A DNA stretch of 33,419 nucleotides. Origin: a virus. Positions 1-8,787 of the stretch are shown here, in pieces (positions within the stretch are counted from its first letter, which is position 1; every line of letters begins with the position of its first letter). Position numbers and translations under genes: made by a program. The notes below the pieces were generated by a model. That model made no database searches, was not told the origin of the DNA, and saw only the letters and a list, made by a program, of their open reading frames with translations. Location: positions 5,595-39,013 of the IMG/VR virus record IMGVR_UViG_3300030329_001549. One strand, written 5' to 3'.

Positions 1-320
1 CCATCACTGAAATCCCAATACGATCCAAATGCTGCGGTTCTACTTCCTGTACCATCTTGAGTTATAAATAAAACGCCACTCTGTCCAGCAGAAATATTAG
101 AAGGGTTGGCAATAGTGACATTACCAGTAAGAGTTGTAGAAAAATTATTACCAGTTCTGAAATCTAATGTAATTGTAGAAGCGTAAGAGACAGCAGTTAT
201 TTCTCCGATAGTTCCTTTTGTGGTTACTCTTCCGTTACCAGAACCACCACCATTGTCAAAAACAAGCGTGTTTAAGGTGCTTGTCTCGTGTGAGACATTA
301 GTGACTTTAAGTGTTGACAT
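1..320 (-). CDS. Tail-fibre-like structural protein, 3' end cut by window edge
   Basis: The reading frame opens at ATG (320-318) with MSTLKVTNVSHETSTLN and runs for 106 codons off the left edge without a stop. The sequence is rich in Thr, Ser, Gly and Asn with beta-strand-like alternation and no cysteines, as in phage fibre shafts. The start 'MSTLKVTN' is a form I know from marine phage tail-fibre genes. Its ATG overlaps the preceding stop in a TAATG, so it is translationally coupled to the 54-residue gene upstream. Function as a fibre or adhesin is inferred from composition and position at the end of the tail-fibre operon; the C-terminal part is not visible. Confidence 0.7.
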   Translation of the reverse strand, partial: MSTLKVTNVSHETSTLNTLVFDNGGGSGNGRVTTKGTIGEITAVSYASTITLDFRTGNNFSTTLTGNVTIANPSNISAGQSGVLFITQDGTGSRTAAFGSYWDFSD

Positions 321-484
321 TAATCAGCCTCCTCTATAGTATTGCCAGCAGAAACCCATTCTAAAATTGCTGCATAATGCCTGTTGCCTTCATTAATTGG
401 GACGATTGTTTCAACACCATCAATAGTTGCTTTAATATTTTTATTGTCTAAAAATACCTTATATTTTGCTGATGTAATGTTCAT
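320..484 (-). CDS. Small tail-fibre-region protein (54 aa)
   Basis: The frame begins with ATG at 484 and ends with TAA at 322-320, giving 54 residues starting MNITSAKYKV and ending NTIEEAD. The segment NRHYAAILEWVSAGNTIEEAD matches a short motif (NxxY..IL.WV..GNTI) recurring in tiny proteins beside phage tail fibres; those are hypothetical or adaptor-like. It lies 3 bases after the 378-residue fibre gene and overlaps the next ATG by one base, so it is clearly in the fibre operon. No catalytic motif is present. Confidence 0.7.
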   Translation of the reverse strand: MNITSAKYKVFLDNKNIKATIDGVETIVPINEGNRHYAAILEWVSAGNTIEEAD

Positions 485-487
485 AAT

Positions 488-1624
488 TTAAAGCTCCGCA
501 TCTAAAGTATATTCAGAAATTACAGGTGCATTACCACTACTTTGTGTAACCCACATATAATTAACTCTTTTATTTAAAGCTTGTCCATCATCACCACCAT
601 TTGAAACACTAGAATGAGTAAAACTTGGTGTATTTCTCATTTCAACAAATTGCGGTAATTGTATTAGTGCATGACCATTACCAGTACCATATGATGTGGC
701 ATAAACATTAGTATCTATTTTGAAAAAATACCTCTGACATAAAGCAAGCTCCTGACCGAATGACCTATGCTCAAAATCTGTTGCCACGCTGCCTACTTCT
801 AATTGAACTCCTGTTAAATACCAATCATTTGATGTTGAATCATCAAAATTAACTTGTCCTACAACTCTATTTGCTTGTGTAGATGATGCCCAAGCAGAAG
901 AATTTAAAGTCCCACTTGTATAGTTACTGCCAGCACTTAACCAAAACTGAACAGCTAAACTAGCACCATTATCATTTCCAAAAGCTCCTGTTGTATCTGC
1001 TGGAAAAGTCACGGTGTAACGATTCCAGTTAGTATCTGATACTGTATATGTTTTTGAAATTTGTCTGCTATTATCAATGTCATATAATTCAACTACATAG
1101 GTTCCAGTTTTAGTAGTTTTTACATAAAAAGAAAGTTCAAATTGTTTTGCAGCTGATGTTCCTTTTGCAAATCCTTGTAAATTTTGTCCTTCTATTTTTT
1201 GTCTGAAAAAATGAGCATGATCTGCGTGTAATGAAGTATCAGCAGTAGTTACATCTATTTTATAGGAATTACCAAAACCATCAGGAGAATCAGTTGACTG
1301 CGATACAGTATATGCACTTTGACTGCTTGCGATTTGATGAGTCCAACGATCAGGTGCATTTTTATATCCACTAGAATTAACTCCTGTTTCTGTCGTACCA
1401 CGTTGAGCCACTTGCATAGCTCCGTTGATTATTAAATTCCTATTACCTAACTGCCCACCATTTATACCAGCTATATTTTGCAAACTGTTTGATGAATCTT
1501 TACTGACAACCGTTCCATCAACATCACTAGGTAATGTAAGCGTTTTATCTGATGCAGGGTTGCTGGTTGGTGCAGCTATGATAACTCCATTTCCACCGCT
1601 ATGTTTTAGCTTAATACTTGCCAT
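488..1624 (-). CDS. Tail fibre / receptor-binding protein
   Basis: This 378-residue protein starts MASIKLKHSGGNGVIIAAPT, a typical amino end of marine phage fibres. Near residue 61 it has the hallmark NRNLIINGAMQVAQRGT, and near residue 291 FGQELALCQRYFFK, both common in phage receptor-binding proteins with a beta-sandwich, carbohydrate-binding-like body (about residues 80-280). The likely role is recognition of the host surface at the tail tip. The start ATG at 1624 lies two bases past the stop of the 108-residue gene upstream, so spacing is tight. The exact ligand cannot be read from sequence. The call as fibre is firm; assignment as the main receptor-binding protein is inference. Confidence 0.8.
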   Translation of the reverse strand: MASIKLKHSGGNGVIIAAPTSNPASDKTLTLPSDVDGTVVSKDSSNSLQNIAGINGGQLGNRNLIINGAMQVAQRGTTETGVNSSGYKNAPDRWTHQIASSQSAYTVSQSTDSPDGFGNSYKIDVTTADTSLHADHAHFFRQKIEGQNLQGFAKGTSAAKQFELSFYVKTTKTGTYVVELYDIDNSRQISKTYTVSDTNWNRYTVTFPADTTGAFGNDNGASLAVQFWLSAGSNYTSGTLNSSAWASSTQANRVVGQVNFDDSTSNDWYLTGVQLEVGSVATDFEHRSFGQELALCQRYFFKIDTNVYATSYGTGNGHALIQLPQFVEMRNTPSFTHSSVSNGGDDGQALNKRVNYMWVTQSSGNAPVISEYTLDAEL

Positions 1625-1626
1625 AA

Positions 1627-1953
1627 TTAACTAGGTTTTGGATTAGCGTCTTTAACCGCTTTGATGTGGGTAGCCCACGTTCCAGTTGTATCTAGTTTAC
1701 CCGCCTTCATGTCGGCATACAACATATCAAGTTGATCTCCAAAAGAACTGTAAACAGTAGAACCATTAGTAGTTCTATCGGTTTTATATTTGACTTTAGC
1801 TGCCTCTGTGTTTAATTCAGTTCTTGCTGTATCAATCTTAGACTGAACAAGAGTTATAGACTTGCCATCTTTATCAAAAGCACCTGTACCATCATCAACA
1901 GTAACAGCGTCAGGATATGCTTTTCTTATTGCTTCATGGTCTAGATTTGCCAT
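1627..1953 (-). CDS. Tail-fibre accessory protein (108 aa)
   Basis: A 108-residue acidic and lysine-rich protein starting MANLDHEAIRKAYPDAVTV. The segment YSSFGDQLDMLYADMKAGKL followed by TWATHIKAVKDANPKPS resembles the conserved tail of small phage proteins found next to fibre genes ('Y..I.DQLDMLY.D...G..W...I..VK...PKP'), which are often thought to be fibre adaptors or assembly helpers. Its ATG overlaps the stop of the 193-residue gene by one base (TAATG). No enzyme motif is visible. The role as chaperone or adaptor is inference from context. Confidence 0.7.
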   Translation of the reverse strand: MANLDHEAIRKAYPDAVTVDDGTGAFDKDGKSITLVQSKIDTARTELNTEAAKVKYKTDRTTNGSTVYSSFGDQLDMLYADMKAGKLDTTGTWATHIKAVKDANPKPS

Positions 1954-2534
1954 TATGCTGCTACCTCCACAACTGTAATAGTAGAAGCAAATCTAGAGTC
2001 TTGATCATTATCAGCATCAAGATGTGATCTATTTAGGTACATAGTTCTTCCACCTCCATTAACTCCATGCGAAAGTCTGCAATCATAAGTAGTAGCACTT
2101 GTCGTATTTGGTGAATCTAAATAAAAACCAGAAACTCCTTCTGTAGCTGAAGTCGATTCACACTTTCCACCAAAACCTGTTCTTGTTCTACTACCAGCCG
2201 CATCACCAATAGCACCAGTAAGAATACTTCCGCCTCTGAAAAAAGCAAAACTTACTTCATTATCATTATCTAAACCAATATTTAAAGAAGCCATAACAAA
2301 AATTTTACTTGAAGTAGCAGAAGGTGTGATTGTTACACTTATCGCTGCACCAGTATGTTCTCCTTCATCTACACTTGATTCTGAAAAAGTATCAGTTTTA
2401 GTTGTTGAAACGACTTGAAGAATTTTACCTCTTGTTACGCTAGTTGCTAGTGTATCTGTATCGACACAACCGTCAGGCAAACCTCCTACTGAGATTCCTG
2501 TTATTGTTCCTGATCCGTTGACTGCTATTGGCAT
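1953..2534 (-). CDS. Tail-fibre-like protein (193 aa)
   Basis: The protein starts MPIAVNGSGTITGISVGGLP and contains SATSSKIFVMASLNIG (about residues 74-90), a beta-strand motif frequent in small phage fibre or head-fibre proteins ('SKI.V..S...'). A long Ser/Thr/Gly-rich C-terminal half follows, ending SRFASTITVVEVAA. That ending, with a hydrophobic last strand, is characteristic of trimeric marine phage fibre tips. It sits between two other fibre-like genes with 1-3 base junctions. Receptor specificity cannot be inferred. Confidence 0.7.
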   Translation of the reverse strand: MPIAVNGSGTITGISVGGLPDGCVDTDTLATSVTRGKILQVVSTTKTDTFSESSVDEGEHTGAAISVTITPSATSSKIFVMASLNIGLDNDNEVSFAFFRGGSILTGAIGDAAGSRTRTGFGGKCESTSATEGVSGFYLDSPNTTSATTYDCRLSHGVNGGGRTMYLNRSHLDADNDQDSRFASTITVVEVAA

Positions 2535-2536
2535 AA

Positions 2537-3121
2537 CTATAAGATAACAAGGATTGCACCAGAAGGCACAGTTATTGTGACTCCTGAGTTAATTGTAGGA
2601 CTAACAGTATGTGCGTTTTTATTAGCAGTTAAACTGTAAGAAGTTGTTGCAGTTTGATCCGATTCAAAAAATACCTCATCCGTTCCTCCTCCTGTAGCTC
2701 CAGCACCTCCTCCGATAGCACCCCATTGTCCGTTGTTATAACCTTCAAACTGGTTAAGCGTGGTATTGTGTCTCAGCATCCCAACAGCAGGGCTACCATC
2801 TCTCTGTGCAGTCGTACCAGAAGGAACTGTAACGCTAGATGTATAATTATGAGTTACTTTTCCTGTAAAAGTTCCACCAGTAAGAGGTGCTAATCCAAAG
2901 TTTGTAGTAGCAACAGGGCCAACAGTTACATATCCATTATTTGCTGCATTTCTTATCTTTAAATTTCCATCAGATGTATCAACGTGCCATTGGTACGCAT
3001 AGTTAGTTGTTAACGCACCAGATTTACTGTTATTTGACGCAATAGCTTGCAGAACATTATTTAAGTCAGTACGAACTGCACTTCCTGTTCCGTTATCAAT
3101 TACAAAATCGTGTTCTGCCAT
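2537..3121 (-). CDS. Tail-fibre-like protein (194 aa)
   Basis: A 194-residue protein starting MAEHDFVIDNGTGSAVRTDL. The opening (ADHDYVIDNGTGANVRADINNVLQAI type) and the stretch APLTGGTFTGKVTHNYTSSV are familiar from marine phage fibres. The middle APLTGGTFTG resembles repeats in long-tail-fibre shafts, and PAVGMLRHNTTLNQFEGYNNGQW is the widespread 'G..R.N......E.Y..G.W' strand found in phage fibre and collar proteins. It is the first fibre gene after the tail-tip protein J homologue, 25 bases downstream of it. It probably attaches to the baseplate hub. Confidence 0.75.
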   Translation of the reverse strand: MAEHDFVIDNGTGSAVRTDLNNVLQAIASNNSKSGALTTNYAYQWHVDTSDGNLKIRNAANNGYVTVGPVATTNFGLAPLTGGTFTGKVTHNYTSSVTVPSGTTAQRDGSPAVGMLRHNTTLNQFEGYNNGQWGAIGGGAGATGGGTDEVFFESDQTATTSYSLTANKNAHTVSPTINSGVTITVPSGAILVIL

Positions 3122-3146
3122 TTAAAAAAGTAACATTGAGTTTATT

Positions 3147-6100
3147 CTACCCTCCTTTACCAAATCCGACAGCCTGATAGGTGAAATTTCTATCAATCGA
3201 AGCATTTGAGGAGTTTTTAAAGTGAACAGTAAATCCTGTACCACTTACACCAGAAACAACAAAGTAATCTCCAGATGCCATATTCTGAGCATTAATTCCA
3301 ATAGAAGGTAAATTAGAATTTGCTCCCAATAAGGAAGAAGTACCAACAAAGAACGGATTAGTGAAGGTAATAGCCTTTGCACCTGCTCCGCTTGCTGTAA
3401 CATTACCTTGTTCTGTCCTTCGCTGTAAAGATGCTGTATAGCCTAATTCCGATACTCTGATATCTTGTGCCGTATCATTACTTGTTAACTTAGCTCTAAA
3501 TTGAAAACCTCTACCTTTATAAGTACCATTTGCAAAGGTTTGGAACGCTGTATATGTAGGAGATCCAGATGGATCATCTTGTGTAACCCTGACTAACATT
3601 TCAGCGTTTACATCTGTTGCTGTAGCTCCATCAAAGTCTGTCCAATTATCAATATTTGCTGTCCTACTGTCTATTAAATCACTAGGATAAAAAGCTTCTG
3701 TTAAGAAGTGACGTTTAAGATCAAGACTAAACACACCACCTAAATCTAAAGTATCCCCACCAGCAGTTCCACCAAAATCATAAGTACCAGAACTTGCAAT
3801 ACCACCAAAATCATCTAAAGATCCAACTGCATCAAAATCACTAATAGTATCAAAAAGTCCAGTTCCAGCTAAATTTAAGCTATTTGTTGTCGCATCAAAT
3901 TCAACACTAACTTTTGTTCCTTGAAACTTGGGACTATCATTATCTTCTCTCCTAGTCTGTGTTAATAAAGGAGCTTGATTATCAGGTAAATCAATAATGA
4001 CACTTGTTTCTCCAGCACTAAACCTACCTCCGTCATCCCTAAATTTTAGAATATATTCCCCTTCTAGATAAGGAACTTCTGCTGTTGTTGTATTACCAGC
4101 TAATGCTTGAATTAAATCAACAGAGTTACTAAATGTTCCTGTTCCATCGGTTTTTGTGGAGTGTCTTACATAAACACGACCACCATGAATAACATCAACA
4201 TCAGTAGATAAATCCCAACGTAATCTCACTAATTTTTCACTGATAGGTTCTGCTGTTAATCCAGTAACATTTGCAGGTAAAGCTGTCTTACCAACAGCAT
4301 TAAATGTTAAATCAGCAGAAGTCGCACTTGTTTGCAATGCTGCGTTATAACTAAATACCTGAAATTCATACGTTCCAATATCACTATCAAATATTTCAAA
4401 ATCAGGACTAGAAGTTGTTTGAGATATAAAGTTTCCATTATTAAATCTATAGTTAAATTGATACTGCGTAACACCGACAATAGGTTGCCAACTAACTATT
4501 ATCTTAGATACAGCTTGATTATTTATTTCAACAATCTTTTCAACTGCTTGTAATGCAGCAGGGGGATTCTTCGGAAGATTTAATATAGATACAGTTCTTG
4601 TCGGTAAACTTGCACCATCTTCAATGAAAGCATACTTAGCATTTACATAAGATAGAGCAGTAATCGCATAATTTATACCATCAGATTCTTCTACTGTTAT
4701 TACTCTAAATTTCTGAGCTTCAACTGTATCATTCTGTAAAAGCCAACCTGCATTTACATTAGGTGCTTGAGAAAAAGCACTATCAACTGTAATGACTGCA
4801 CCAGCAATGGATTGAACACCTTTAGTTTCCATCGTTCCATCAGGTAAAATAACAGATAAAGTTGGGTTATTTGTTGTAGCTAAATCAGTTGCAGCAGAAT
4901 CATCTACAGTTATTTCAGTCGTTGTTGCAGCACTTATTCTTCCTCCTCTCCTAACACCAGAACGAACAGGATCAGCTATTTCAATAACAGCACCAGGTCT
5001 AACAACAACACCAGAATCTATAGAAGTTGCAAATGCAACAATTTCACTTTCATTCTGTTCAGCAAATAAGATAGCTTTTGCTAACCTTCTAGCCTGACCT
5101 CTACTTGTACATCCGAATCCTTTTACCTGTTTAATAATCACACCAAACTTGGCTATAGCAGCACTATCTTCATAAACCTCATAATCTATTTCCCTACTAT
5201 CCATATTGAAGTAAGAAACAGAAATAACAGTATTTCTTGTTTTTAATCCACTTCCTGAGTAACTAAATCCTTCTGAAGTTACGTTAGATAAATTAAATAA
5301 ATAGCTTGCATCTTTAGGACTATCTTGTGCAAGTTGAATACTACCAGCAGCCCATATTGGCATACATCTCATAACACCTGCTAATTCATTTATTAGATCA
5401 AACGCTTCACTAGATGATTGAATATTTACATTACATGAAAATCTAGCTTCTTGTCCTCCAAAACCATCTGATACCAACGTATTAGCAAATTTACTTGCTG
5501 TTACAAACGAAAACAAATCAAGAGAGCTATCAGTTATATGATTACCAAATCCATATCTAGTATCTGTAAGAAGATCAAGTAATATCATCGCAGGACATGA
5601 ACACCATTGAGCAGCACCCATAACACCATTGAAAATATAACCAGTAGGATAAACAATACGACCAGTAGTACTATCTACAGTCGGAGTACCAGATCCACTA
5701 GCACCTGCTCCTGGAATCCTTACTTTTATGCCTCTAATACGATATTTTCTAGTAGGAATTGATTGGAACTGCATAGAATCCAACCTGAGAGAAGCATAGG
5801 CACTATTGGCATAAGTATTAGAATCATCAATAATTTCTCCGTAGCTTGTCCATTGAAAAGCATCTATAAGACTTGAATCTGAACTATCTGCTGTAACTCT
5901 ACTAACTCTAATGTCAACAGGAAAAGCACCTGTAAGATTTATCCTATAATCTCTCTGATATGCGTCAGCACTTCGACCTGTGATCGTATCTGTAATGACA
6001 TCCGTGTAACCACCAGAATTATATTGAACAGATATTTTTAATTGAACAGAAGAACCTAATAAATCACCTTTATCTGTTGCCTTTTGTAATTGCGGAAAAG

Positions 6101-6557
6101 TTATCGTTATATTTGCTGCGTCAACATTTGAATTTGTTATCTGTCTAGTAACTGGAGCAGATGTTGTCACGGTTGTACCTACTGCCGTTACAGAGGAACT
6201 GCTTTCAATACCTTCAACTTTTGTCTGACCTGATGTACCAAATCTAGGATTAAATGTTACATCTTGAAAATTAAAATCAGTTGTAGCTGGGTTAGTAGAG
6301 TCAGCAGTTGATTTTAAAACAGGAGTATCATTTAAAAATACATCTTTTAATGCAGCATTATTATATGCAGTAGTTCCTTGAGTCCTACTTTCTTTTGATG
6401 CAGAGGCAAAACCCTCTATCTCTCCCTCAGAAATAAGATCAAGAAAAGTAGCAAACTGTCTACTATGTAAAGTGTCAGGAGTTCTTGTCGGTTGAGGAGG
6501 AGGTGAAGGACTTCTTCTGCCACCAGAACCAATAATGTTTTTTGGTGCGTCTGTCAT
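3147..6557 (-). CDS. J: Tail tip attachment protein J (host specificity protein)
   Basis: At 1136 residues this is the length of lambda gpJ, and it sits in the same place, directly after the I homologue, with which it overlaps by four bases. The N-terminus has IIGSGGRRSPSPP followed by SRQFATFLDLISEGEIEGF (about residues 33-51), the hallmark of gpJ-type central tail fibres. The middle (about 300-640) carries the hub-like domains. Around 650-850 lie two fibronectin type III-like repeats (IIVSWQPIVGVTQYQFNYR and LRWDLSTDV). The C-terminus is Ser/Gly-rich and ends FTYQAVGFGKGG. It forms the tail tip that contacts the receptor and likely opens the tail. The assignment is secure; which residues bind the host is unknown. 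Confidence 0.9.
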   Translation of the reverse strand: MTDAPKNIIGSGGRRSPSPPPQPTRTPDTLHSRQFATFLDLISEGEIEGFASASKESRTQGTTAYNNAALKDVFLNDTPVLKSTADSTNPATTDFNFQDVTFNPRFGTSGQTKVEGIESSSSVTAVGTTVTTSAPVTRQITNSNVDAANITITFPQLQKATDKGDLLGSSVQLKISVQYNSGGYTDVITDTITGRSADAYQRDYRINLTGAFPVDIRVSRVTADSSDSSLIDAFQWTSYGEIIDDSNTYANSAYASLRLDSMQFQSIPTRKYRIRGIKVRIPGAGASGSGTPTVDSTTGRIVYPTGYIFNGVMGAAQWCSCPAMILLDLLTDTRYGFGNHITDSSLDLFSFVTASKFANTLVSDGFGGQEARFSCNVNIQSSSEAFDLINELAGVMRCMPIWAAGSIQLAQDSPKDASYLFNLSNVTSEGFSYSGSGLKTRNTVISVSYFNMDSREIDYEVYEDSAAIAKFGVIIKQVKGFGCTSRGQARRLAKAILFAEQNESEIVAFATSIDSGVVVRPGAVIEIADPVRSGVRRGGRISAATTTEITVDDSAATDLATTNNPTLSVILPDGTMETKGVQSIAGAVITVDSAFSQAPNVNAGWLLQNDTVEAQKFRVITVEESDGINYAITALSYVNAKYAFIEDGASLPTRTVSILNLPKNPPAALQAVEKIVEINNQAVSKIIVSWQPIVGVTQYQFNYRFNNGNFISQTTSSPDFEIFDSDIGTYEFQVFSYNAALQTSATSADLTFNAVGKTALPANVTGLTAEPISEKLVRLRWDLSTDVDVIHGGRVYVRHSTKTDGTGTFSNSVDLIQALAGNTTTAEVPYLEGEYILKFRDDGGRFSAGETSVIIDLPDNQAPLLTQTRREDNDSPKFQGTKVSVEFDATTNSLNLAGTGLFDTISDFDAVGSLDDFGGIASSGTYDFGGTAGGDTLDLGGVFSLDLKRHFLTEAFYPSDLIDSRTANIDNWTDFDGATATDVNAEMLVRVTQDDPSGSPTYTAFQTFANGTYKGRGFQFRAKLTSNDTAQDIRVSELGYTASLQRRTEQGNVTASGAGAKAITFTNPFFVGTSSLLGANSNLPSIGINAQNMASGDYFVVSGVSGTGFTVHFKNSSNASIDRNFTYQAVGFGKGG

Positions 6558-7177
6558 GCTTGTACCTGCTGAGTATCAACAGCACCACTTATAACAACTG
6601 ATCCTGTAACTATTTCTCCATAAACTATTGGAACGGGAGTACCTGCTCTTGATGTATTTTGCGTACCAGAAAAACCAAAAGATATTCTAGGATCTTGTTC
6701 TGAACTAAACTCTGGAACTTTTGGTAAAGGGAATAACATATCACTTACACCTGATAATACTAAACTTGTTCCAAGATATAAAGAGGCTTTAGCCAAAAAA
6801 CCTACATTTGCAAATGAAGTTGCTCCTGCTGCTATACCTTTTGCCGTAAAAGAACCAAAAGTCATAGGAGAAAACATAAAAGCACCTGCAATCAACGCTG
6901 CTCCTAATAAAACCTTTCCAGAACCTCTACCAGCACCAGATATAACAGGAACAATATGTATATCTTCCTGCCCTATGGGGTGGTGTATTTCTTCTTCATT
7001 AACCGCATAATTACCAACTTTTACTTGATAATATTTAGGATTCATATATTTTTCTATTTGAGGAAAATTATTAACAAGAAAACTAGCTGCTTTTGCAAGA
7101 CTATCTACTTGTATTTCAAATTCTTTATGGCCTATAAATTCAGCAAGCTCGCCATATAGCTTCAGTTTACGCAACAT
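6554..7177 (-). CDS. I: Tail assembly protein I, with ubiquitin-like N-terminus
   Basis: This 207-residue protein starts MLRKLKLYGELAEFIGHKEF, a beta-grasp (ThiS/ubiquitin-like) fold typical of lambda gpI homologues, through about residue 78. A linker HIVPVISGAGRGSGK follows, then a Gly/Ala-rich hydrophobic stretch (VLLGAALIAGAFMF, about 89-102, and a second near 110-145). The C-terminus FGFSGTQNTSRAGTPVPIVYGE is the usual gpI ending. It overlaps the K homologue by 11 bases and J by four, as in lambda. The family is needed to assemble the tail tip; it is not known to remain in the virion in lambda. Confidence 0.87.
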   Translation of the reverse strand: MLRKLKLYGELAEFIGHKEFEIQVDSLAKAASFLVNNFPQIEKYMNPKYYQVKVGNYAVNEEEIHHPIGQEDIHIVPVISGAGRGSGKVLLGAALIAGAFMFSPMTFGSFTAKGIAAGATSFANVGFLAKASLYLGTSLVLSGVSDMLFPLPKVPEFSSEQDPRISFGFSGTQNTSRAGTPVPIVYGEIVTGSVVISGAVDTQQVQA

Positions 7178-7868
7178 AACGATACCTCCCTCCTGTACAT
7201 TTTAACAACCATTGAGAATAAGGTTCCCTACAAGATAGTCTATCGGTTAAATGATGTAAAACATCTCCATCTAAAAAAATAGCTACATGATTTAAACCAG
7301 TAGATCCAATAGACATTAATAAAGCATCGCCATTCATTGTTTTTTCATCTGGTCTTAACTCTCTAAAACCTGTTCTCCATGCACAACTTTCAAATAAAGG
7401 ATTATCAACAAACTCTTCTGGTGTCGTAGGTCTGTCCCAATCTTTAAGTTCAATACCTTTTTCTTCTTTATACCAATCTTTTACTAAAGACCAACAATCA
7501 GTAATACCCCATACCCATGGCCTACCTAGTAATGGTGGTTTATATCCACAAGGCTCACAATATCCCCAAGTTTCTGTTTTTGGATTAACAATATGCCAAG
7601 GAAGATTACTTTGTTCACAACTAATTTGATCTGCCTGACTAGCAACAGGAGGTGTTACAGGATGACTATGGACAATACCAGTTATTTCTCCCAAATTACT
7701 ACCTTTTACATAATCTTCTGGATCAAGAATAAAACATTGATGATCTGTCATTGATAAATTACGACAAGGATAATATCTTTCTTTTCCTCGAATATTCAAC
7801 AATAAACCACAAGACTCTTTGGGATCTTGGTCTTTCGCATGAATAAGAGCCGCTTCTTTCCAACTCAT
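7167..7868 (-). CDS. K: Tail assembly protein K: JAB/MPN plus NlpC/P60 peptidase
   Basis: The 233-residue protein has two peptidase domains. Residues 1-90 form a JAB/Mov34 domain, with E18 in ESCGLLL, HSHP at 67-70 and a downstream S-x2-D (S77, D80) that completes the JAMM zinc site. From about 112 an NlpC/P60 domain follows, with the nucleophile Cys in WGITDCWSLVKDWY (C125) and the His in LNHVAIFL (H194). This is the architecture of lambda gpK. The NlpC part probably cuts peptidoglycan during DNA entry and the JAB part may process tail proteins; both are inference from family knowledge. Overlaps on both sides support translational coupling. Confidence 0.9.
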   Translation of the reverse strand: MSWKEAALIHAKDQDPKESCGLLLNIRGKERYYPCRNLSMTDHQCFILDPEDYVKGSNLGEITGIVHSHPVTPPVASQADQISCEQSNLPWHIVNPKTETWGYCEPCGYKPPLLGRPWVWGITDCWSLVKDWYKEEKGIELKDWDRPTTPEEFVDNPLFESCAWRTGFRELRPDEKTMNGDALLMSIGSTGLNHVAIFLDGDVLHHLTDRLSCREPYSQWLLKCTGGRYRYVA

Positions 7869-8443
7869 GCTATAAACGTACCAATAGAAGGAAACTCAGT
7901 TCTAGTGCATTGTCTTTTAGGAGCACGAACACCAGCAAGATCAAATACTGCTGCTAATTCAAATTGAACTATCTCTCTATTCTCTGCTGATTTTCTATCA
8001 ATTTTATATATTTCTTGAGGAAATTCTGCGGTAGGATCTGGTGTTCCTAATGGGTTAGTATTTCCTGGAAAATTAATAGAATCCAAATATCTAGCTAAAG
8101 TCCTAATTCTTGTTACTGTAGCTCCTGTCAAATCGTTACCTGTTGTGATTGAGTTTACGTTTAACAAAATAGCAGTAATAGTTCCAAGTGCATTACTAAT
8201 AGTTAATGTGGGTCTAGGTAACTGTCCTTTTTGAAAAGCAAAACCTTCTGCTTGTATTGGCATCTTTATATAGGTATTACCAGCCCAAATAATGTCTCCA
8301 TTACCTAGTGCATTTGTTCCATTATGAAATCTATAAGTAGCTGCTGATCCATGTAATGCAGCATCAGTTGTAATGCTGAATAATTCAATTATTGCTGAAG
8401 GATTAATCTTTTGTAGATCAGTAATAATAGGAGCAGTACTCAT
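7865..8443 (-). CDS. L: Minor tail protein L
   Basis: A 192-residue protein starting MSTAPIITDLQKINPSAIIELF, the usual gpL opening ('I..DLQ.L.P.A.I.LFE.D'). Then come FHNGTNALGNGDIIWAGNTYIKMPIQAEGF and LPRPTLTISN, the family's core strands. Three cysteines are expected in lambda gpL for an iron-sulphur cluster; only one is seen here (in RQCTRTEFP), so a cluster is unlikely unless shared between subunits. It lies between M and K with 4-base overlaps, exactly the lambda order. The protein sits at the tail tip around the tape measure's end. Confidence 0.88.
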   Translation of the reverse strand: MSTAPIITDLQKINPSAIIELFSITTDAALHGSAATYRFHNGTNALGNGDIIWAGNTYIKMPIQAEGFAFQKGQLPRPTLTISNALGTITAILLNVNSITTGNDLTGATVTRIRTLARYLDSINFPGNTNPLGTPDPTAEFPQEIYKIDRKSAENREIVQFELAAVFDLAGVRAPKRQCTRTEFPSIGTFIA

Positions 8444-8787
8444 GGTTCAAATACTTCTCTAAATGTTGCTTGTATGGTAGCTCTGTTGTTATAAGGTATA
8501 GATTTAGACCATCCCTGACAAACAAATTTTTGTGCAGTAGCTTCTCCTGGAGCAGTAAAATCAAAGCTATCAGAATCTTCGGCACGGGCATCAAGGAAGG
8601 TTTCTATTTCGTCTGCTTCGACTTCAGAGACATTAAAAGTAAAATTATAAATTTTAGGATTTTGATGTTCAGCTAATCCAAATAATATTCTATGTTCATA
8701 ACCATCAGCAAAACTAATAGTTCTAGTATTTGGTGCGGATCTTTTTTGTTGTCCGTATGTAGGTTTTATTGAAGGAAACGTAGCCAT
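8440..8787 (-). CDS. M: Minor tail protein M
   Basis: The 115-residue protein starts MATFPSIKPTYGQQKRSAPN and has VRTISFADGYEHRILFG-like residues 24-39 (SFADGYEHRILFGL), the signature of the lambda gpM / phage distal tail family (PF05939-like). The usual length is about 110. It overlaps L by four bases and abuts the tape-measure stop by one base. It forms the first ring after the tube at the tail tip. The order M-L-K-I-J is complete here. Confidence 0.88.
   Translation of the reverse strand: MATFPSIKPTYGQQKRSAPNTRTISFADGYEHRILFGLAEHQNPKIYNFTFNVSEVEADEIETFLDARAEDSDSFDFTAPGEATAQKFVCQGWSKSIPYNNRATIQATFREVFEP

Noticed and set aside
2654-2893. 79-codon plus-strand frame opposite a tail-fibre gene
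   Set aside because: Ser/Cys/Arg-rich antisense reading of a Gly/Thr-rich fibre gene; no start signal.
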